Under the pieces are notes generated by a model that had not been told where the DNA came from, made no database searches, and saw only the letters and a list, made by a program, of their open reading frames with translations. Below, piece after piece: positions 45,525 through 55,841 of a stretch of DNA of 64,000 bases; positions within the stretch are counted from its first letter, which is position 1, and every line of letters starts with the position of its first letter. The stretch covers positions 4,216,001 to 4,280,000 of the forward strand of contig NZ_JBBGZW010000001.1 in NCBI RefSeq assembly GCF_037479095.1, in the 5' to 3' direction. The translations under genes and the position numbers were made by a program. Source of the DNA: Pantoea nemavictus (GTDB taxonomy: Bacteria; Pseudomonadota; Gammaproteobacteria; Enterobacterales; Enterobacteriaceae).

Positions 45525-46913
45525 TTATAGCGCGCGCAGAATACCTTCCACACTCGCTTTCGCATCGCCAAACAGCATCTGGGTATTGTCTTTGAAGAAC
45601 AGCGGATTCTGTACGCCGGCGTATCCGGTGCTCATCGAACGTTTAAACACAATCACGTTCTGCGCTTTCCACACTTCGAGAACGGGCATACCGGCGATTG
45701 GACTCCGCGGATCTTCCAGCGCAGCCGGATTGACGGTGTCATTAGCACCGATAACCAACACGGTATCGGTATCGCTGAAGTCATCGTTAATTTCGTCCAT
45801 CTCCAGCACCACATCGTAAGGCACCTTGGCTTCCGCCAGCAGCACGTTCATGTGACCCGGCAAACGACCGGCAACCGGGTGAATGCCAAAGCGAACCTTG
45901 ATGCCGCGCGCGCGCAGTTTCTCGGTAATCTCAGCAACCGGATATTGTGCCTGCGCCACCGCCATGCCATAACCCGGCGTGATCACCACGGAAGACGAGG
46001 CTTTCAGCAGTTCGGCGGTCTCTTCAGCGGTGATCTCACGATGTTCACCCACCTCCTCGCTTTCACCACCCACGCTAACGTCGGTACCAAAGCCACCGGC
46101 GATAACGCTGATAAACGAGCGGTTCATTGCTTTACACATAATATAAGAGAGGATGGCACCGGAGGAACCTACTAAGGCACCGGTCACGATCAGCAAGTCA
46201 TTGCTGAGCATGAAACCTGCCGCCGCAGCCGCCCAACCGGAATATGAGTTCAGCATCGAGACCACGACCGGCATATCGGCGCCGCCAATTGATGCCACCA
46301 GATGCCAGCCAAACACCAGTGCAATCATCGTCATCAGCAACAGCGCAAACACTTGTGCGCCAGTGCTATCGGTCTGCACGAACCACAGCATCAGCAGGAA
46401 AGAGACCACCAGCGCAGCAAGGTTCATTTTATGACGATGTGGCAACATCAGCGCAGAAGAGGAAATTTTTCCACGCAGCTTGCCAAATGCCACCAGCGAG
46501 CCGGTAAAGGTCACTGCACCAATGAAGATACCCAGGAACACTTCGGTCAGATGGATGTTTTCCATCACCGGTGCCAGGCCTGGAGCATGATCGATGTAGC
46601 TGTTAAAGCCCACCAACACCGCCGCCAAACCCACGAAGCTGTGCAAAATCGCCACCAGCTCAGGCATTTCAGTCATTTCGACTTTCTTCGCCAAACGCAG
46701 GCCAATCGCACCGCCAATCACCATTGCCAGTAAAATCCAGGCAACGTTACCGGTGTTTGGACCAAAAATGGTGGCGAGCAGCGCAATCGCCATCCCGCTC
46801 ATACCGAAAATATTACCCTGCTTAGAGGTCTCGTGTTTCGAGAGACCCGCAAGGCTGCAAATAAACAGAATTGCGGCAACAATATATGCTGCAGTAACTA
46901 ATCCGCCAGACAT
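45525..46913 (-). CDS. pntB: NAD(P) transhydrogenase beta subunit PntB
   Basis: Inner-membrane subunit, 462 residues as in E. coli, of the proton-translocating transhydrogenase that makes NADPH from NADH. About nine helices fill residues 1-260 ([20 protein letters not shown] start), with the proton-path His in [12 protein letters not shown] and Asn in [18 protein letters not shown]. The C-terminal NADP domain has [16 protein letters not shown] and [16 protein letters not shown]. It follows pntA by 11 bases. Confidence 0.96.
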   Translation of the reverse strand: MSGGLVTAAYIVAAILFICSLAGLSKHETSKQGNIFGMSGMAIALLATIFGPNTGNVAWILLAMVIGGAIGLRLAKKVEMTEMPELVAILHSFVGLAAVLVGFNSYIDHAPGLAPVMENIHLTEVFLGIFIGAVTFTGSLVAFGKLRGKISSSALMLPHRHKMNLAALVVSFLLMLWFVQTDSTGAQVFALLLMTMIALVFGWHLVASIGGADMPVVVSMLNSYSGWAAAAAGFMLSNDLLIVTGALVGSSGAILSYIMCKAMNRSFISVIAGGFGTDVSVGGESEEVGEHREITAEETAELLKASSSVVITPGYGMAVAQAQYPVAEITEKLRARGIKVRFGIHPVAGRLPGHMNVLLAEAKVPYDVVLEMDEINDDFSDTDTVLVIGANDTVNPAALEDPRSPIAGMPVLEVWKAQNVIVFKRSMSTGYAGVQNPLFFKDNTQMLFGDAKASVEGILRAL

Positions 46914-46924
46914 GTTGCTACCCC

Positions 46925-48454
46925 TTAATTCTTACGAAACATTTTCAGCATGCGCTGGGTGACGGTGAAACCACCGAAAATATTGATGCTGGCGATCAGC
47001 ACGGCAATAAACGAGAGAATCGTTACCCAACCGCCATGGCCCATCTGCAATACCGCGCCCACCACAATAATGCCGGAAATGGCGTTAGTGACGGCCATCA
47101 ACGGCGTATGCAAGGCATGACTCACGTTCCACACCACGTAGTAACCCACCACGCACGAGAGCGCGAAGACGGTAAAGTGTGATAAGAAGTCAGCCGGTGC
47201 AACATTCGCCAGGCAGGCAAACAGCACTAATGCCAGCGCCAGCAGCAGATATTTACGCCACGGCGAAACCGGTTTGGCTTCAGCCTTAGGCAAAGGTTGC
47301 GCTGCGGGTTGTGCTTTTGGCGCCGCCGAAACCTGAATCGGCGGTGCTGGCCAGGTCACTTCACCATCACGAATCACCGTGACACCGCGCACCACCACAT
47401 CGTCGAAATCAACGGTGATTTCACCATTTTTATCTTTGCACAACAGTTTAACTAGGTTGACAAGGTTGGTGCCGTACAGCTGAGAAGATTGTGTTGGCAG
47501 GCGGCTTGGCAGATCGGTGTAACCGATAATTTTCACGCCATTGCTGGTCAGCGTAACCTGATCGGCAACCGTCAATTCACAGTTGCCGCCGGTTTGCGCC
47601 GCCAGATCAACGATGACACTGCCCGGCTTCATACTGGCAACCATTTCTGCGGTGATTAACTTGGGTGCCGGGCGGCCAGGGATGAGCGCGGTGGTGACAA
47701 TAATGTCGACTTCTTTCGCCTGTGCCGCAAACAGTTCCATCTCCGCTTTAATAAAGGCTTCAGACATCACTTTGGCATAGCCATCGCCGCTGCCGGCTTC
47801 CTCTTCGAAGTCCAGCTCAAGGAACTCGGCGCCCATACTTTGCACCTGTTCTTTCACTTCCGGACGTGTATCGAAAGCGCGCACAATGGCGCCCAAGCTG
47901 CCCGCGGCGCCGATTGCGGCAAGACCCGCCACGCCCGCACCGATGATCATCACTTTCGCAGGTGGAACTTTACCGGCAGCGGTGATTTGACCGGTGAAGA
48001 AGCGGCCGAATTCATGAGCTGCTTCAACGATGGCGCGATAACCCGCGATATTCGCCATTGAGCTCAGCGCATCAAGCGCCTGTGCACGTGAGATACGCGG
48101 CACCGAATCCATTGCCATCACGGTAACGTTACGCGCAGCCAGTTTCTCCAGCAGCGCAGGGTTTTGCGCCGGCCAGATAAAGCTCACCAGCGTGCTGCCG
48201 GCGCGCGTTAGTTCGATCTCTTGATCGTCAGGCGCATTCACTTTTAATACGATATCTGACTGCCATACATCAGCGCCGTTAGTCACAGTGGCGCCAGCAG
48301 CAATAAAGCTTTCATCATCGAAACTGGCGCGCAGCCCGGCGTTCTGTTCAACGGTTACGCTGAATCCCAGCTTGATCAGTTGCTCAACGGTCTTCGGCGT
48401 GGCGGCCACGCGCGACTCATTGGCTAACCGTTCTTTGGGTATCCCAATTAACAT
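46925..48454 (-). CDS. pntA: NAD(P) transhydrogenase alpha subunit PntA
   Basis: Subunit carrying the NAD(H)-binding domain, 509 residues. The Rossmann motif is [20 protein letters not shown]; other conserved blocks are [20 protein letters not shown] and [20 protein letters not shown]. The C-terminal ~100 residues add four helices ([38 protein letters not shown]). A linker rich in Ala/Pro/Lys separates the parts. The ATG at 48454 with AAAGGAA upstream is used; six in-frame codons before it are rejected by the E. coli start. Confidence 0.96.
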   Translation of the reverse strand: MLIGIPKERLANESRVAATPKTVEQLIKLGFSVTVEQNAGLRASFDDESFIAAGATVTNGADVWQSDIVLKVNAPDDQEIELTRAGSTLVSFIWPAQNPALLEKLAARNVTVMAMDSVPRISRAQALDALSSMANIAGYRAIVEAAHEFGRFFTGQITAAGKVPPAKVMIIGAGVAGLAAIGAAGSLGAIVRAFDTRPEVKEQVQSMGAEFLELDFEEEAGSGDGYAKVMSEAFIKAEMELFAAQAKEVDIIVTTALIPGRPAPKLITAEMVASMKPGSVIVDLAAQTGGNCELTVADQVTLTSNGVKIIGYTDLPSRLPTQSSQLYGTNLVNLVKLLCKDKNGEITVDFDDVVVRGVTVIRDGEVTWPAPPIQVSAAPKAQPAAQPLPKAEAKPVSPWRKYLLLALALVLFACLANVAPADFLSHFTVFALSCVVGYYVVWNVSHALHTPLMAVTNAISGIIVVGAVLQMGHGGWVTILSFIAVLIASINIFGGFTVTQRMLKMFRKN

Positions 48455-48992
48455 ACTGTTTCCTTTCAACAATTAAAGGATGAGGTTCTATAAGTGGCAA
48501 ATGCTCAAAAGTCGAAACGGTGTTTCAGCTTCTTATGAGCAAAATGCACAATGTAACAAAGTCTTTATAACCTACTGAAAATATGAAGAGTGATCTACAG
48601 CGATAACGCGCACTTATGACATTCACACAAATATTCAGACGCAAAGATTGAATGCTATGTATTGCCACTGCATTTAGGGCGTATTAAAAAATATTCTGCT
48701 ACGCAAAATCGTGTCATGTCGAATTAAGTATTTTTAAAAACCTTTAATTAACAATGCGTTAACTATTATGGCACTAAGTGTTACCAGATTAAGTGGTTAA
48801 CTGTGCAAAAAAAAGCCTTAGCACAAGCCAATGACAGCCCGGAGAATAATCCGCAATTATTGTCAATCCTATGCGCTTAAATTGGCTGAGACAGGCCGAT
48901 TATTACATGCAATAATCAGCGGCTAATCTGTTATACATCAAGAGTCCAGCACGTTTTCGTACTCATTTTGCGTAAGGCGAAGGATCATTTTT
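48455..48992. other. 538-bp divergent region between pntA and ydgH
   Basis: AT-rich promoter region for both genes. On the ydgH side GATTATT (48898-48904) and AATAATC (48911-48917) form a hairpin or operator, extended by outer GCCG/CGGC bases. I see no gene or RNA element that I can name; a small RNA cannot be excluded by eye. Confidence 0.45.
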
Positions 48993-49949
48993 ATGAAGCT
49001 GAAGAACACCATTCTGGCGTCAACCTTGTTATCACTGCTGGCAGCAAATGCTTTTGCTGCTAAAGAGTTAACGCCAGAGCAAGCGGCCGCGTTGAAACCA
49101 TTCGAACGTATTAATATCAGCGGCCGTTTCAATGCCATTGGCGATGCGACTGATGCCATCTCTAAACAAGCCGATGCCAAAGGCGCTGACTCTTTCTATG
49201 TGCAAGGTATCAATGACAGTAACGGCAATGGCGGTAACTGGCGCGTAACGGCTGATCTCTATAAAGCCAATGCCCCGAAAGCGGATGACTCAACCAAATA
49301 TCGCAGCTTCTCAGGCGTGAAAGAGCTGCCGAAAGCAGAAGCCTATCGCCTTGAGCCATACGATACCGTATCGGTCAATGGATTCTTCTCTAGCCAGCCG
49401 GATGTCAACGAGGCAATTGGTAAAGCGGCGAAAAATAAGGGCGCGGCCTCGTTCTTTATTGTGCGTCAGGTTGATGCCAACAATGGCGGCAATCAGTATG
49501 TAACCGCTTATGTGTACAAAGCCGATGCGCCAGAGCGTAAGGTGCAAAACACCTCAGACTCCATCCCTGCTGATTCAGAAGCCGGTAAAGCAGCGCTGGC
49601 CGCCGGTGGCACCGCAGCGACGAAAGTGGCCATCCCAGGAGTCGCCTCTTCTGAGACGCCAAGCCGCAATGTGGGGCGTTTCTTCGAAACACAAAGCTCC
49701 ACTGGCGAACGTTACACCGTGAAAACTGCGGACGGCCGCAGCGTGCAGGAAGTGAATGCGATTACCGCTGCTCAAATGCAACCGTTCGACACCATCACCT
49801 TCTCCGATCACTTCGGTACACCAACCGAAATCTCCGAAGCGGTTGGCAAGCGTGCAGTGGCGAAAGGTGCCAAGTACTACCACATTACGCGCCAATGGCA
49901 GAACCAGAGTGGCGGCAACCTGACCGTTACGGCCGATCTGTTCAAATAA
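48993..49949 (+). CDS. ydgH: YdgH, exported protein with three DUF1471 domains
   Basis: Periplasmic or envelope protein, 318 residues (E. coli 314). The signal peptide ends NAFA/AKEL at residue 23. Three DUF1471 (BhsA-like) repeats follow: ERINISGRFNAIGDATDAIS with ADAKGADSFYVQG, then YDTVSVNGFFSSQPDVNEAI with KGAASFFIVRQ, and FDTITFSDHFGTPTEISEAV with AKGAKYYHITRQ. Linked to envelope homeostasis in E. coli and Salmonella; exact role unclear. ATG preceded by AAGGATC. Confidence 0.93.
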   Translation: MKLKNTILASTLLSLLAANAFAAKELTPEQAAALKPFERINISGRFNAIGDATDAISKQADAKGADSFYVQGINDSNGNGGNWRVTADLYKANAPKADDSTKYRSFSGVKELPKAEAYRLEPYDTVSVNGFFSSQPDVNEAIGKAAKNKGAASFFIVRQVDANNGGNQYVTAYVYKADAPERKVQNTSDSIPADSEAGKAALAAGGTAATKVAIPGVASSETPSRNVGRFFETQSSTGERYTVKTADGRSVQEVNAITAAQMQPFDTITFSDHFGTPTEISEAVGKRAVAKGAKYYHITRQWQNQSGGNLTVTADLFK

Positions 49950-49958
49950 ATTCCCCTC

Positions 49959-49978
49959 AGGGCGGTATTCGCCGCCCT
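49959..49978 (+). terminator. Terminator after ydgH
   Basis: AGGGCGG-TATTCG-CCGCCCT stem 9 bases after the ydgH stop, followed by TCTCAATT. Confidence 0.6.
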
Positions 49979-50160
49979 TCTCAATTGATTGCATAATCTG
50001 TGCGCAGATTTGCATAGTCTTGCATTGCCTTCCCTGTTCGCACTCCGTAAAATCTGCCGCCTTGTTTTAGGTGATTCCGTTTTAAAGTTGGCAAATCGCC
50101 ACCTGAGACACCAAAGGAATCGTCACCACCCAGCATACTATGCTGCTTAGGATGGGCGTT

Positions 50161-51552
50161 TTGGATAAAAAATTAGGTCTTAGCGCGCTCACTGCGTTAG
50201 TGCTCAGCTCCATGCTCGGCGCGGGTGTTTTCAGCCTGCCGCAAAATATGGCAGCGGTCGCCGGTCCGGCCGCGCTGCTGATCGGCTGGCTTATCACCGG
50301 CGTGGGGATTATTTTCCTCTCGCTCGCCATGCTATTACTCACGCGACTGAAACCGGAGTTGGATGGCGGCATCTTTACCTACGCGCGCGCGGGGTTTGGT
50401 GAGCTGATGGGATTTTGCTCGGCGTGGGGATATTGGCTGTGTGCGGTGATTGCTAACGTCTCCTATCTGGTGATTGTCTTCTCCGCTCTGAGCTTCTTCA
50501 CCGATACACCCGGACACGTGGTGTTTGGTGATGGTAATACCTGGCAGGCGATGCTCGGTGCATCGGTGCTGTTGTGGCTGGTGCATTGCCTGGTGTTGCG
50601 CGGCGTCCAAACTGCGGCCAGCATTAATCTACTGGCAACGTTAGGTAAGCTGGTACCGCTGCTGCTATTTGTAGTGCTGGCGCTGTTGGCGTTCAATTAC
50701 GATCGCTTCCGCTTTGATTTTCGCGGCGTTGAGCTGGGGCAACCTCTGTGGCAGCAGGTGAAGCAAACCATGCTGATCACCTTGTGGGTGTTTATTGGTG
50801 TCGAAGGTGCGGTGGTGGTTTCTGCTCGCGCACGTAACAAACAGGATGTTGGGCGCGCCACGCTGATGGCGGTGCTGGCGGCGCTGCTGGTTTATCTGCT
50901 GGTGACGTTGCTGTCGTTGGGCGTCATTCCGCGCGCCGAGCTGGCGCAGATGCGCAACCCTTCCATGGCCGGCTTAATGAAACACCTGTTGGGACATTGG
51001 GGCGATGCGGTGATTGCGGTCGGTTTGATCATCTCCGTTTGTGGCGCTTATCTCAGCTGGACGATTATGGCCGCTGAAGTACCGTTCCTGGCGGCACAGC
51101 AAGGCGCATTTCCACGCAGCATTGCACGGCAGAACCGTCACAACTCACCTGCTGCATCGTTATGGCTCACCAATGGCAGCGTGCAGGTGTGTCTGATTTT
51201 GATCGCCGTGACCGGCGCGGATTACAACACGCTGCTGACCATCGCCTCGGAAATGATTTTAGTGCCCTATCTGTTGGTCGGTTTGTATCTGATTAAGGTG
51301 GTACGCGGTCAGAACAAACCCTGGGCGATGTTCACCGGCATTGGCGCTAGCGCTTACGGTATTTGGCTTCTGTATGCATCCGGTCCACTGCATTTATTGC
51401 TTTCGGTGGTGCTCTATGCGCCAGGTTTGTTGCTGTTTCTGTATGCACGACGCGGCGGCCGTGGCGAAAACCTATTGTCACAGCTGGAACGCATCGCGAT
51501 TGTGTTGTTGATTGCTGCATCACTGCCCGCGCTGTGGCAGTTGACGAATTAG
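50161..51552 (+). CDS. ydgI: Amino-acid antiporter YdgI (APC family)
   Basis: Inner-membrane amino-acid/polyamine antiporter of the arginine:ornithine exchanger type, 463 residues, about 12 helices. Start region KKLGLSALTALVLSSMLGAG and motif GAGVFSLPQNMAAVAGPAAL are nearly those of E. coli YdgI, as are GFCSAWGYWLCAVIANVSYL and TLWVFIGVEGAVVVSARARN. The exact substrate is not established. I use the TTG at 50161 because AGGA lies 8 bases upstream and the E. coli protein starts there; in-frame ATGs at 50140 and 50152 lack ribosome sites. It lies downstream of ydgH as in E. coli. It shares TTAG with the convergent gene. Confidence 0.85.
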   Translation: MDKKLGLSALTALVLSSMLGAGVFSLPQNMAAVAGPAALLIGWLITGVGIIFLSLAMLLLTRLKPELDGGIFTYARAGFGELMGFCSAWGYWLCAVIANVSYLVIVFSALSFFTDTPGHVVFGDGNTWQAMLGASVLLWLVHCLVLRGVQTAASINLLATLGKLVPLLLFVVLALLAFNYDRFRFDFRGVELGQPLWQQVKQTMLITLWVFIGVEGAVVVSARARNKQDVGRATLMAVLAALLVYLLVTLLSLGVIPRAELAQMRNPSMAGLMKHLLGHWGDAVIAVGLIISVCGAYLSWTIMAAEVPFLAAQQGAFPRSIARQNRHNSPAASLWLTNGSVQVCLILIAVTGADYNTLLTIASEMILVPYLLVGLYLIKVVRGQNKPWAMFTGIGASAYGIWLLYASGPLHLLLSVVLYAPGLLLFLYARRGGRGENLLSQLERIAIVLLIAASLPALWQLTN

Positions 51553-51962
51553 TGCGGCTGGACCGGAATGGAAACGCACAGCAGGTCATCCTGCTGTGTC
51601 AGATTAAGCGGCTTGTGGTATTCCTGATGAATAGCGTCAAGCTGCTCAGCTGACAACGGATAAGGCAGCTGAATATCGAAGCGACTGATGTGCTGTTGCT
51701 CGGCCAGGGTGATCAAACGCGCGATGTTAATCTCATCGCTGACCTGAGTTGAAATGATTTGTAATGCTAATTCTTTCAGGTGATCGTCGCTGGCCGGAAG
51801 GTTATGCGCTGATTTACGTGTCACCATGCCAAAAATGGGCATCACGCCGTAAATGGCATCGACAAAACTCCAGCGTTTTTTACAGGAAGCGGAGAGAAAA
51901 TCACTGTAATTGAAGCAGATGCGATCACTGTATCCGGCTGAAGCCAGCTCTTTATCAGACAC
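51549..51962 (-). CDS. Small protein of unknown function beside rstA
   Basis: 137 residues, probably cytoplasmic. I start it at the GTG at 51962 because AGGAGG lies 9 bases upstream; the in-frame codons before have no such site. The sequence begins VSDKELASAGYSDRICFNYS and ends LTQQDDLLCVSIPVQPH. The middle includes WSFVDAIYGVMPIFG and a helical stretch LKELALQIISTQVSDEINIA. I do not recognise a family. In E. coli, folM and ydgC lie here instead. It is divergent from rstA with a gap of 176 bases. Confidence 0.6.
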   Translation of the reverse strand: MSDKELASAGYSDRICFNYSDFLSASCKKRWSFVDAIYGVMPIFGMVTRKSAHNLPASDDHLKELALQIISTQVSDEINIARLITLAEQQHISRFDIQLPYPLSAEQLDAIHQEYHKPLNLTQQDDLLCVSIPVQPH

Positions 51963-52138
51963 CCTCGCACTCCTCCTGTTTTTCGTTACGGTTCCGAACC
52001 TTGCGCGACAACGCGCCGCTAATAATGGCACATTTCACGGTATACATACCAGTAAGGCAGGGATATTTCGTGCGGTAGCGTAGAGCTCAGGACCAGGAAA
52101 AGCTATGCTGCTGACATTCTCACCCGTCTCAGTGAATT

Positions 52139-52864
52139 ATGAATAAAATCGTCTATGTGGAAGATGAGCCAGAAGTTGGCGAATTGATCGCCGCTTACCT
52201 TGGCCGCCACGATATTGAAGTGATTGTTGAAACGCGCGGTGACCGCGCCGAAGCCACCATTGCCACCCACGATCCCGATTTAGTGATGCTGGACATCATG
52301 TTGCCTGGCAAAGATGGCATGACCTTATGCCGCGATCTGCGCGCCAGCTGGCAAGGCCCAATTGTGCTGCTGACTTCGCTCGATAGCGACATGAACCATA
52401 TTTTGTCGCTGGAGATGGGCGCTAACGATTACATTCTCAAAACCACGCCACCCGCCGTATTACTGGCGCGCCTGCGGTTGCACCTGCGCCAGGCGCATGT
52501 TGGCCAGCCTGAAGTGACGCCTGCTATTCAAAGTTCGCAGCGCGTCCTGCGTTTTGGTTCGCTGACCATCGATTCGCTTAATCGCCAGGTCATCTTATTT
52601 GAAGAGAATATTGTGCTCTCAACCGCCGATTTCGATCTGCTGTGGGAACTGGCCAATCACGCTGGGCAGATTCTCAACCGCGATGCGCTGCTGAAAACGC
52701 TGCGTGGCGTGACCTACGATGGCATGGACCGCAGTATTGATGTGGCAATTTCTCGCCTGCGTAAAAAACTGTACGACAGCGCTACCGAGCCGTTCCGCAT
52801 TAAAACCATCCGTAATAAAGGCTATCTGTTCGCACCACAGGCCTGGGATACCCGCTCCGCATGA
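52139..52864 (+). CDS. rstA: RstA, two-component response regulator
   Basis: OmpR-family regulator, 241 residues. The receiver domain has acidic residues in VYVEDEPEVGELIAAYLG, phosphoacceptor Asp52 in LVMLDIMLPGKDG, the switch Thr/Ser in VLLTSLDS, and Lys in YILKTTPP. The C-terminal winged helix starts near 145 (LTIDSLNRQVILFEENIVLS) with DRSIDVAISRLRKKL. RstA binds TACATNTNGTTACA boxes, such as that of asr. It overlaps rstB by 4 bases. No PhoP box is visible upstream, unlike E. coli. Confidence 0.93.
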   Translation: MNKIVYVEDEPEVGELIAAYLGRHDIEVIVETRGDRAEATIATHDPDLVMLDIMLPGKDGMTLCRDLRASWQGPIVLLTSLDSDMNHILSLEMGANDYILKTTPPAVLLARLRLHLRQAHVGQPEVTPAIQSSQRVLRFGSLTIDSLNRQVILFEENIVLSTADFDLLWELANHAGQILNRDALLKTLRGVTYDGMDRSIDVAISRLRKKLYDSATEPFRIKTIRNKGYLFAPQAWDTRSA

Positions 52865-54171
52865 GAAAGCTCTTCATTCAGTTCTATTTGCTGCTGTTCG
52901 TCTGTTTTCTGGTGATGACGCTGCTGGTCGGTCTGGTGTACAAATTCACCGCCGAACGCGCGGGTCGCCAGTCGATGAACGATTTGATGGCCAGTTCACT
53001 ATTTTTAATGCGCAGCGAACTGCGCGAGATCCCGCCCCGCGACTGGAGTAAAACCATTCGCAGCCTCGATCTCGATCTGTCATTTGACCTGAATATCGAA
53101 CCCATGAGCAAATATCAGCTGGATGAAGCAGACATGAAACGCCTGCGCGCCGGGGAAATTGTGGCGATCGACGATCAGTACACTTTTTTGCAGCACATCC
53201 CGCGTAGCCATTACGTTCTCTCAGTTGGCCCTATTCCCTATCTTTTCTACCTGCACCAGATGCGAATTCTGGATATTGCGCTGCTGGCATTTATTGGCAT
53301 GTCGCTGGCGCTGCCGGTATTTATCTGGCTGCGTCCGCACTGGCAAGAGATGCAGCGCCTTGAGAAAGCCGCGCAGCGTTTTGGCCGTGGCGAGCTGGAC
53401 GTACGCACCCATTTTGAAAGTACCTCCAGCCTGCACAGCCTTGGCGTGGCCTTCAACCAGATGGCGGAGAACATCAATACGCTGGTGGCCAGCAAGAAAC
53501 AGTTAATCGATGGCATCGCGCACGAGTTGCGCACCCCGCTGGTGCGCCTGCGTTATCGGCTGGAGATGAGCGATAATCTGACCGCAGCGGAATCCGCCGC
53601 GCTGAACCGCGATGTCGGGCAGTTGGAGAGTTTGATAGAGGAGTTGCTGACCTACGCGCGCCTCGATCGCCCCCGCGTCGATCTTCATCTGCAAACCTTT
53701 GATCTCGCCCAATGGCTGCGCGTGCATATTGAAGATGTGCAGACCATGAATCCGCAGACACAGATCGCGCTGGATATTCCGCAGCTGGAAAACGTCGGCA
53801 GCGCCGATACGCGACTGATGGAGCGCGTGCTGGATAATCTGGTGAACAACGCGCTGCGCTATGCGCAACAGCGATTGCGCGTCAGTTTGTGGTTTGATGG
53901 CGCTATCGGCTGTTTGCAGGTGGAAGACGATGGCCCGGGCATTCCGCAGGAGGAACGAGCCCGGGTTTTCGAACCTTTCGTACGTCTGGATCCAAGCCGC
54001 GATCGCGCCACCGGCGGTTGCGGTTTAGGCCTGGCGATCGTGCACTCTATCGCGCTGGCTATGCAGGGAAATGTCTCCATCGAGAGCAGCCCGCTAGGCG
54101 GTGCCAGCGTTCGCTTTTGCTGGCCGGTTGATCTACCCTTGCGGGACATTGCGCCACGCTTACCGTCATAA
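52861..54171 (+). CDS. rstB: RstB, sensor histidine kinase
   Basis: Inner-membrane sensor kinase, 436 residues. TM1 is about 3-25 (LFIQFYLLLFVCFLVMTLLV), a periplasmic domain runs to about 135, TM2 is about 137-155 (IALLAFIGMSLALPVFIWL), HAMP follows, then the HisKA box IDGIAHELRTPLVRLRYRLE (His near 223) and the ATPase domain with VLDNLVNNALRYA, EDDGPGIP and GGCGLGLAIVHSI. It phosphorylates RstA. The signal is unknown. Confidence 0.93.
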   Translation: MRKLFIQFYLLLFVCFLVMTLLVGLVYKFTAERAGRQSMNDLMASSLFLMRSELREIPPRDWSKTIRSLDLDLSFDLNIEPMSKYQLDEADMKRLRAGEIVAIDDQYTFLQHIPRSHYVLSVGPIPYLFYLHQMRILDIALLAFIGMSLALPVFIWLRPHWQEMQRLEKAAQRFGRGELDVRTHFESTSSLHSLGVAFNQMAENINTLVASKKQLIDGIAHELRTPLVRLRYRLEMSDNLTAAESAALNRDVGQLESLIEELLTYARLDRPRVDLHLQTFDLAQWLRVHIEDVQTMNPQTQIALDIPQLENVGSADTRLMERVLDNLVNNALRYAQQRLRVSLWFDGAIGCLQVEDDGPGIPQEERARVFEPFVRLDPSRDRATGGCGLGLAIVHSIALAMQGNVSIESSPLGGASVRFCWPVDLPLRDIAPRLPS

Positions 54172-54183
54172 GGAGCTTTTTAC

Positions 54184-55671
54184 GTGACTTCAGCTTATCA
54201 AGAACTTAGCCGCACTTTTCAGCGTCTTTCCCGCTTTGGCCATTTAGGCGCCATTGCCGGTGTCGATATGCAAACCACCATGCCGCCAGGCGGCAGCCAG
54301 GCCCGCGGTGAAGCGATGGCCGAGCTTAGCGTGTTCATGCACGAAGTGCTGACCGATAAACGTCTCGGCGGGCTGTTTGCTGCGGCGCAACAGGAATCAC
54401 TGAATGATGTCGAGCAGGTTAACCTGAGCGAGATGCAGCGGGCATGGCAGCAGGCAACGTTGCTGCCTGCATCGCTGGTGGAAGCCAAATCGCTGGCCGG
54501 TTCGCGTTGCGAGCATGCATGGCGTCAGCAGCGTCCGGCTAACGACTGGCAGGGTTTCTCGGCCAATCTGAAAGAAGTGGTGAAGCTGAGCCGTGAAGAG
54601 GCGCAGCTGCGAGCCGACGCGCTCGGCGTTTCGCGCTATGACGCGCTGCTGGATGTGTTTGAACCGGGCATGACCAGCGCCCAGCTGGATCAAACCTTTG
54701 GTGATCTGAAAAGTTGGTTGCCAGACCTGTTGCAGAAAGCGGTAGTGAAGCAACAACAATCGCCCATTGCACAACCCGTTGGGCCATTCGCGATTGAATC
54801 GCAAAAGCAGCTGGGCCTGAGCGTGATGAAGACGCTGGGCTTCGATTTTAATCACGGTCGACTTGATGTCAGTGCGCACCCATTCTGCGGCGGCGTGCCG
54901 GAAGATGTGCGCATCACTACGCGTTATAACGAGAACGACTTCCTCAGCGCCATGATGGGCGTGATCCATGAAACCGGGCACGCGCGCTATGAGCAAAATC
55001 TGCCGCAGCAGTGGCGCGGTCAGCCGGTGGCGCAGGCGCGTTCTACCGCCATCCATGAGTCACAAAGTCTGTTTATGGAGATGCAGCTCGGACGCAGCAA
55101 AGCCTTTCTGCAGCACATTCATCCGCAGGTTGTGGCGCTGATGGGCGATCAACCAGCGCTCGAGCTGCAAAACTTTATCCGTCAGACGCAGCGCGTGAAG
55201 CCAGGCTTTATTCGCGTTGATGCCGATGAGTTGAGCTATCCGGCGCACGTGATTTTGCGTTACGAGATCGAGCGTGCCTTGATCGAAGGCGACATTGAGG
55301 TGGAAGACATCCCGGCGCTGTGGGACGAGAAGATGCAGCAATCACTGGGCATTGATACGCGCGGTAATTATCGCGATGGCTGCATGCAGGACATCCACTG
55401 GACCGACGGTGCCTTTGGCTATTTCCCAACCTACACGTTGGGCGCGATGTACGCTGCTCAGCTGTTCCAGGCGGTGAAACGTGCGATCCCGCAGGTAGAT
55501 AGCCTGATTCAGCAAGGCGAGTTGCAGCCGGTGTTTGATTGGTTACAGCAGAACATTTGGCAGCACGGCAGCCGTTTCCCCACCCAGCAGCTGTTGATAA
55601 ACGCTACTGGCGAAGCGCTGAATCCGCACTATTTCCGTCAGCACCTTGAACAACGCTATCTCTCTGAGTAA
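54184..55671 (+). CDS. M32-family metallocarboxypeptidase
   Basis: Cytoplasmic zinc carboxypeptidase (Taq family), 495 residues. The HExxH motif is in MGVIHETGHARYEQN (about 258-272), with the third ligand Glu in STAIHESQSLFMEMQLGRSK. Other conserved parts are DAHPFCGGVPEDVRITTRY-like block (here SAHPFCGGVPEDVRITTRYN) and YPAHVILRYEIERALIEGD. GTG start at 54184 with AAGGAG 8-9 bases before it. It lies 12 bases after rstB, so it may be part of the rst operon. It trims C-terminal residues from peptides; the substrate in vivo is unknown. Confidence 0.9.
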   Translation: MTSAYQELSRTFQRLSRFGHLGAIAGVDMQTTMPPGGSQARGEAMAELSVFMHEVLTDKRLGGLFAAAQQESLNDVEQVNLSEMQRAWQQATLLPASLVEAKSLAGSRCEHAWRQQRPANDWQGFSANLKEVVKLSREEAQLRADALGVSRYDALLDVFEPGMTSAQLDQTFGDLKSWLPDLLQKAVVKQQQSPIAQPVGPFAIESQKQLGLSVMKTLGFDFNHGRLDVSAHPFCGGVPEDVRITTRYNENDFLSAMMGVIHETGHARYEQNLPQQWRGQPVAQARSTAIHESQSLFMEMQLGRSKAFLQHIHPQVVALMGDQPALELQNFIRQTQRVKPGFIRVDADELSYPAHVILRYEIERALIEGDIEVEDIPALWDEKMQQSLGIDTRGNYRDGCMQDIHWTDGAFGYFPTYTLGAMYAAQLFQAVKRAIPQVDSLIQQGELQPVFDWLQQNIWQHGSRFPTQQLLINATGEALNPHYFRQHLEQRYLSE

Positions 55672-55678
55672 ACTGCGC

Positions 55679-55702
55679 GGCGGCCCATGCGGCCGCCCTT
55701 TT
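55679..55702 (+). terminator. Terminator after the M32 gene
   Basis: GGCGGCC-CATGC-GGCCGCC followed by CTTTTC. Confidence 0.75.
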
Positions 55703-55723
55703 CACTTCCTTTACGCCGCTTTG

Positions 55724-55737
55724 TACAATCCGTTACA
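55724..55737. promoter_or_regulatory. RstA box upstream of asr
   Basis: TACAATCCGTTACA matches the RstA consensus TACATNTNGTTACA at 10 of 12 fixed positions (differences at positions 5 and 7). It is about 105 bases before the asr ATG, and rstAB lies 1.5 kb upstream. This suggests that acid or RstB-dependent activation of asr is retained. Confidence 0.65.
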
Positions 55738-55841
55738 CGCCGATACCAATGCCTCACGGAAAGCCTGAATTGTTTTTCATATAGTGTTTTCACCGGCCCC
55801 GCAGTGGGCTACACATGAAAAAATAGTTCGAGGATTTTGCA

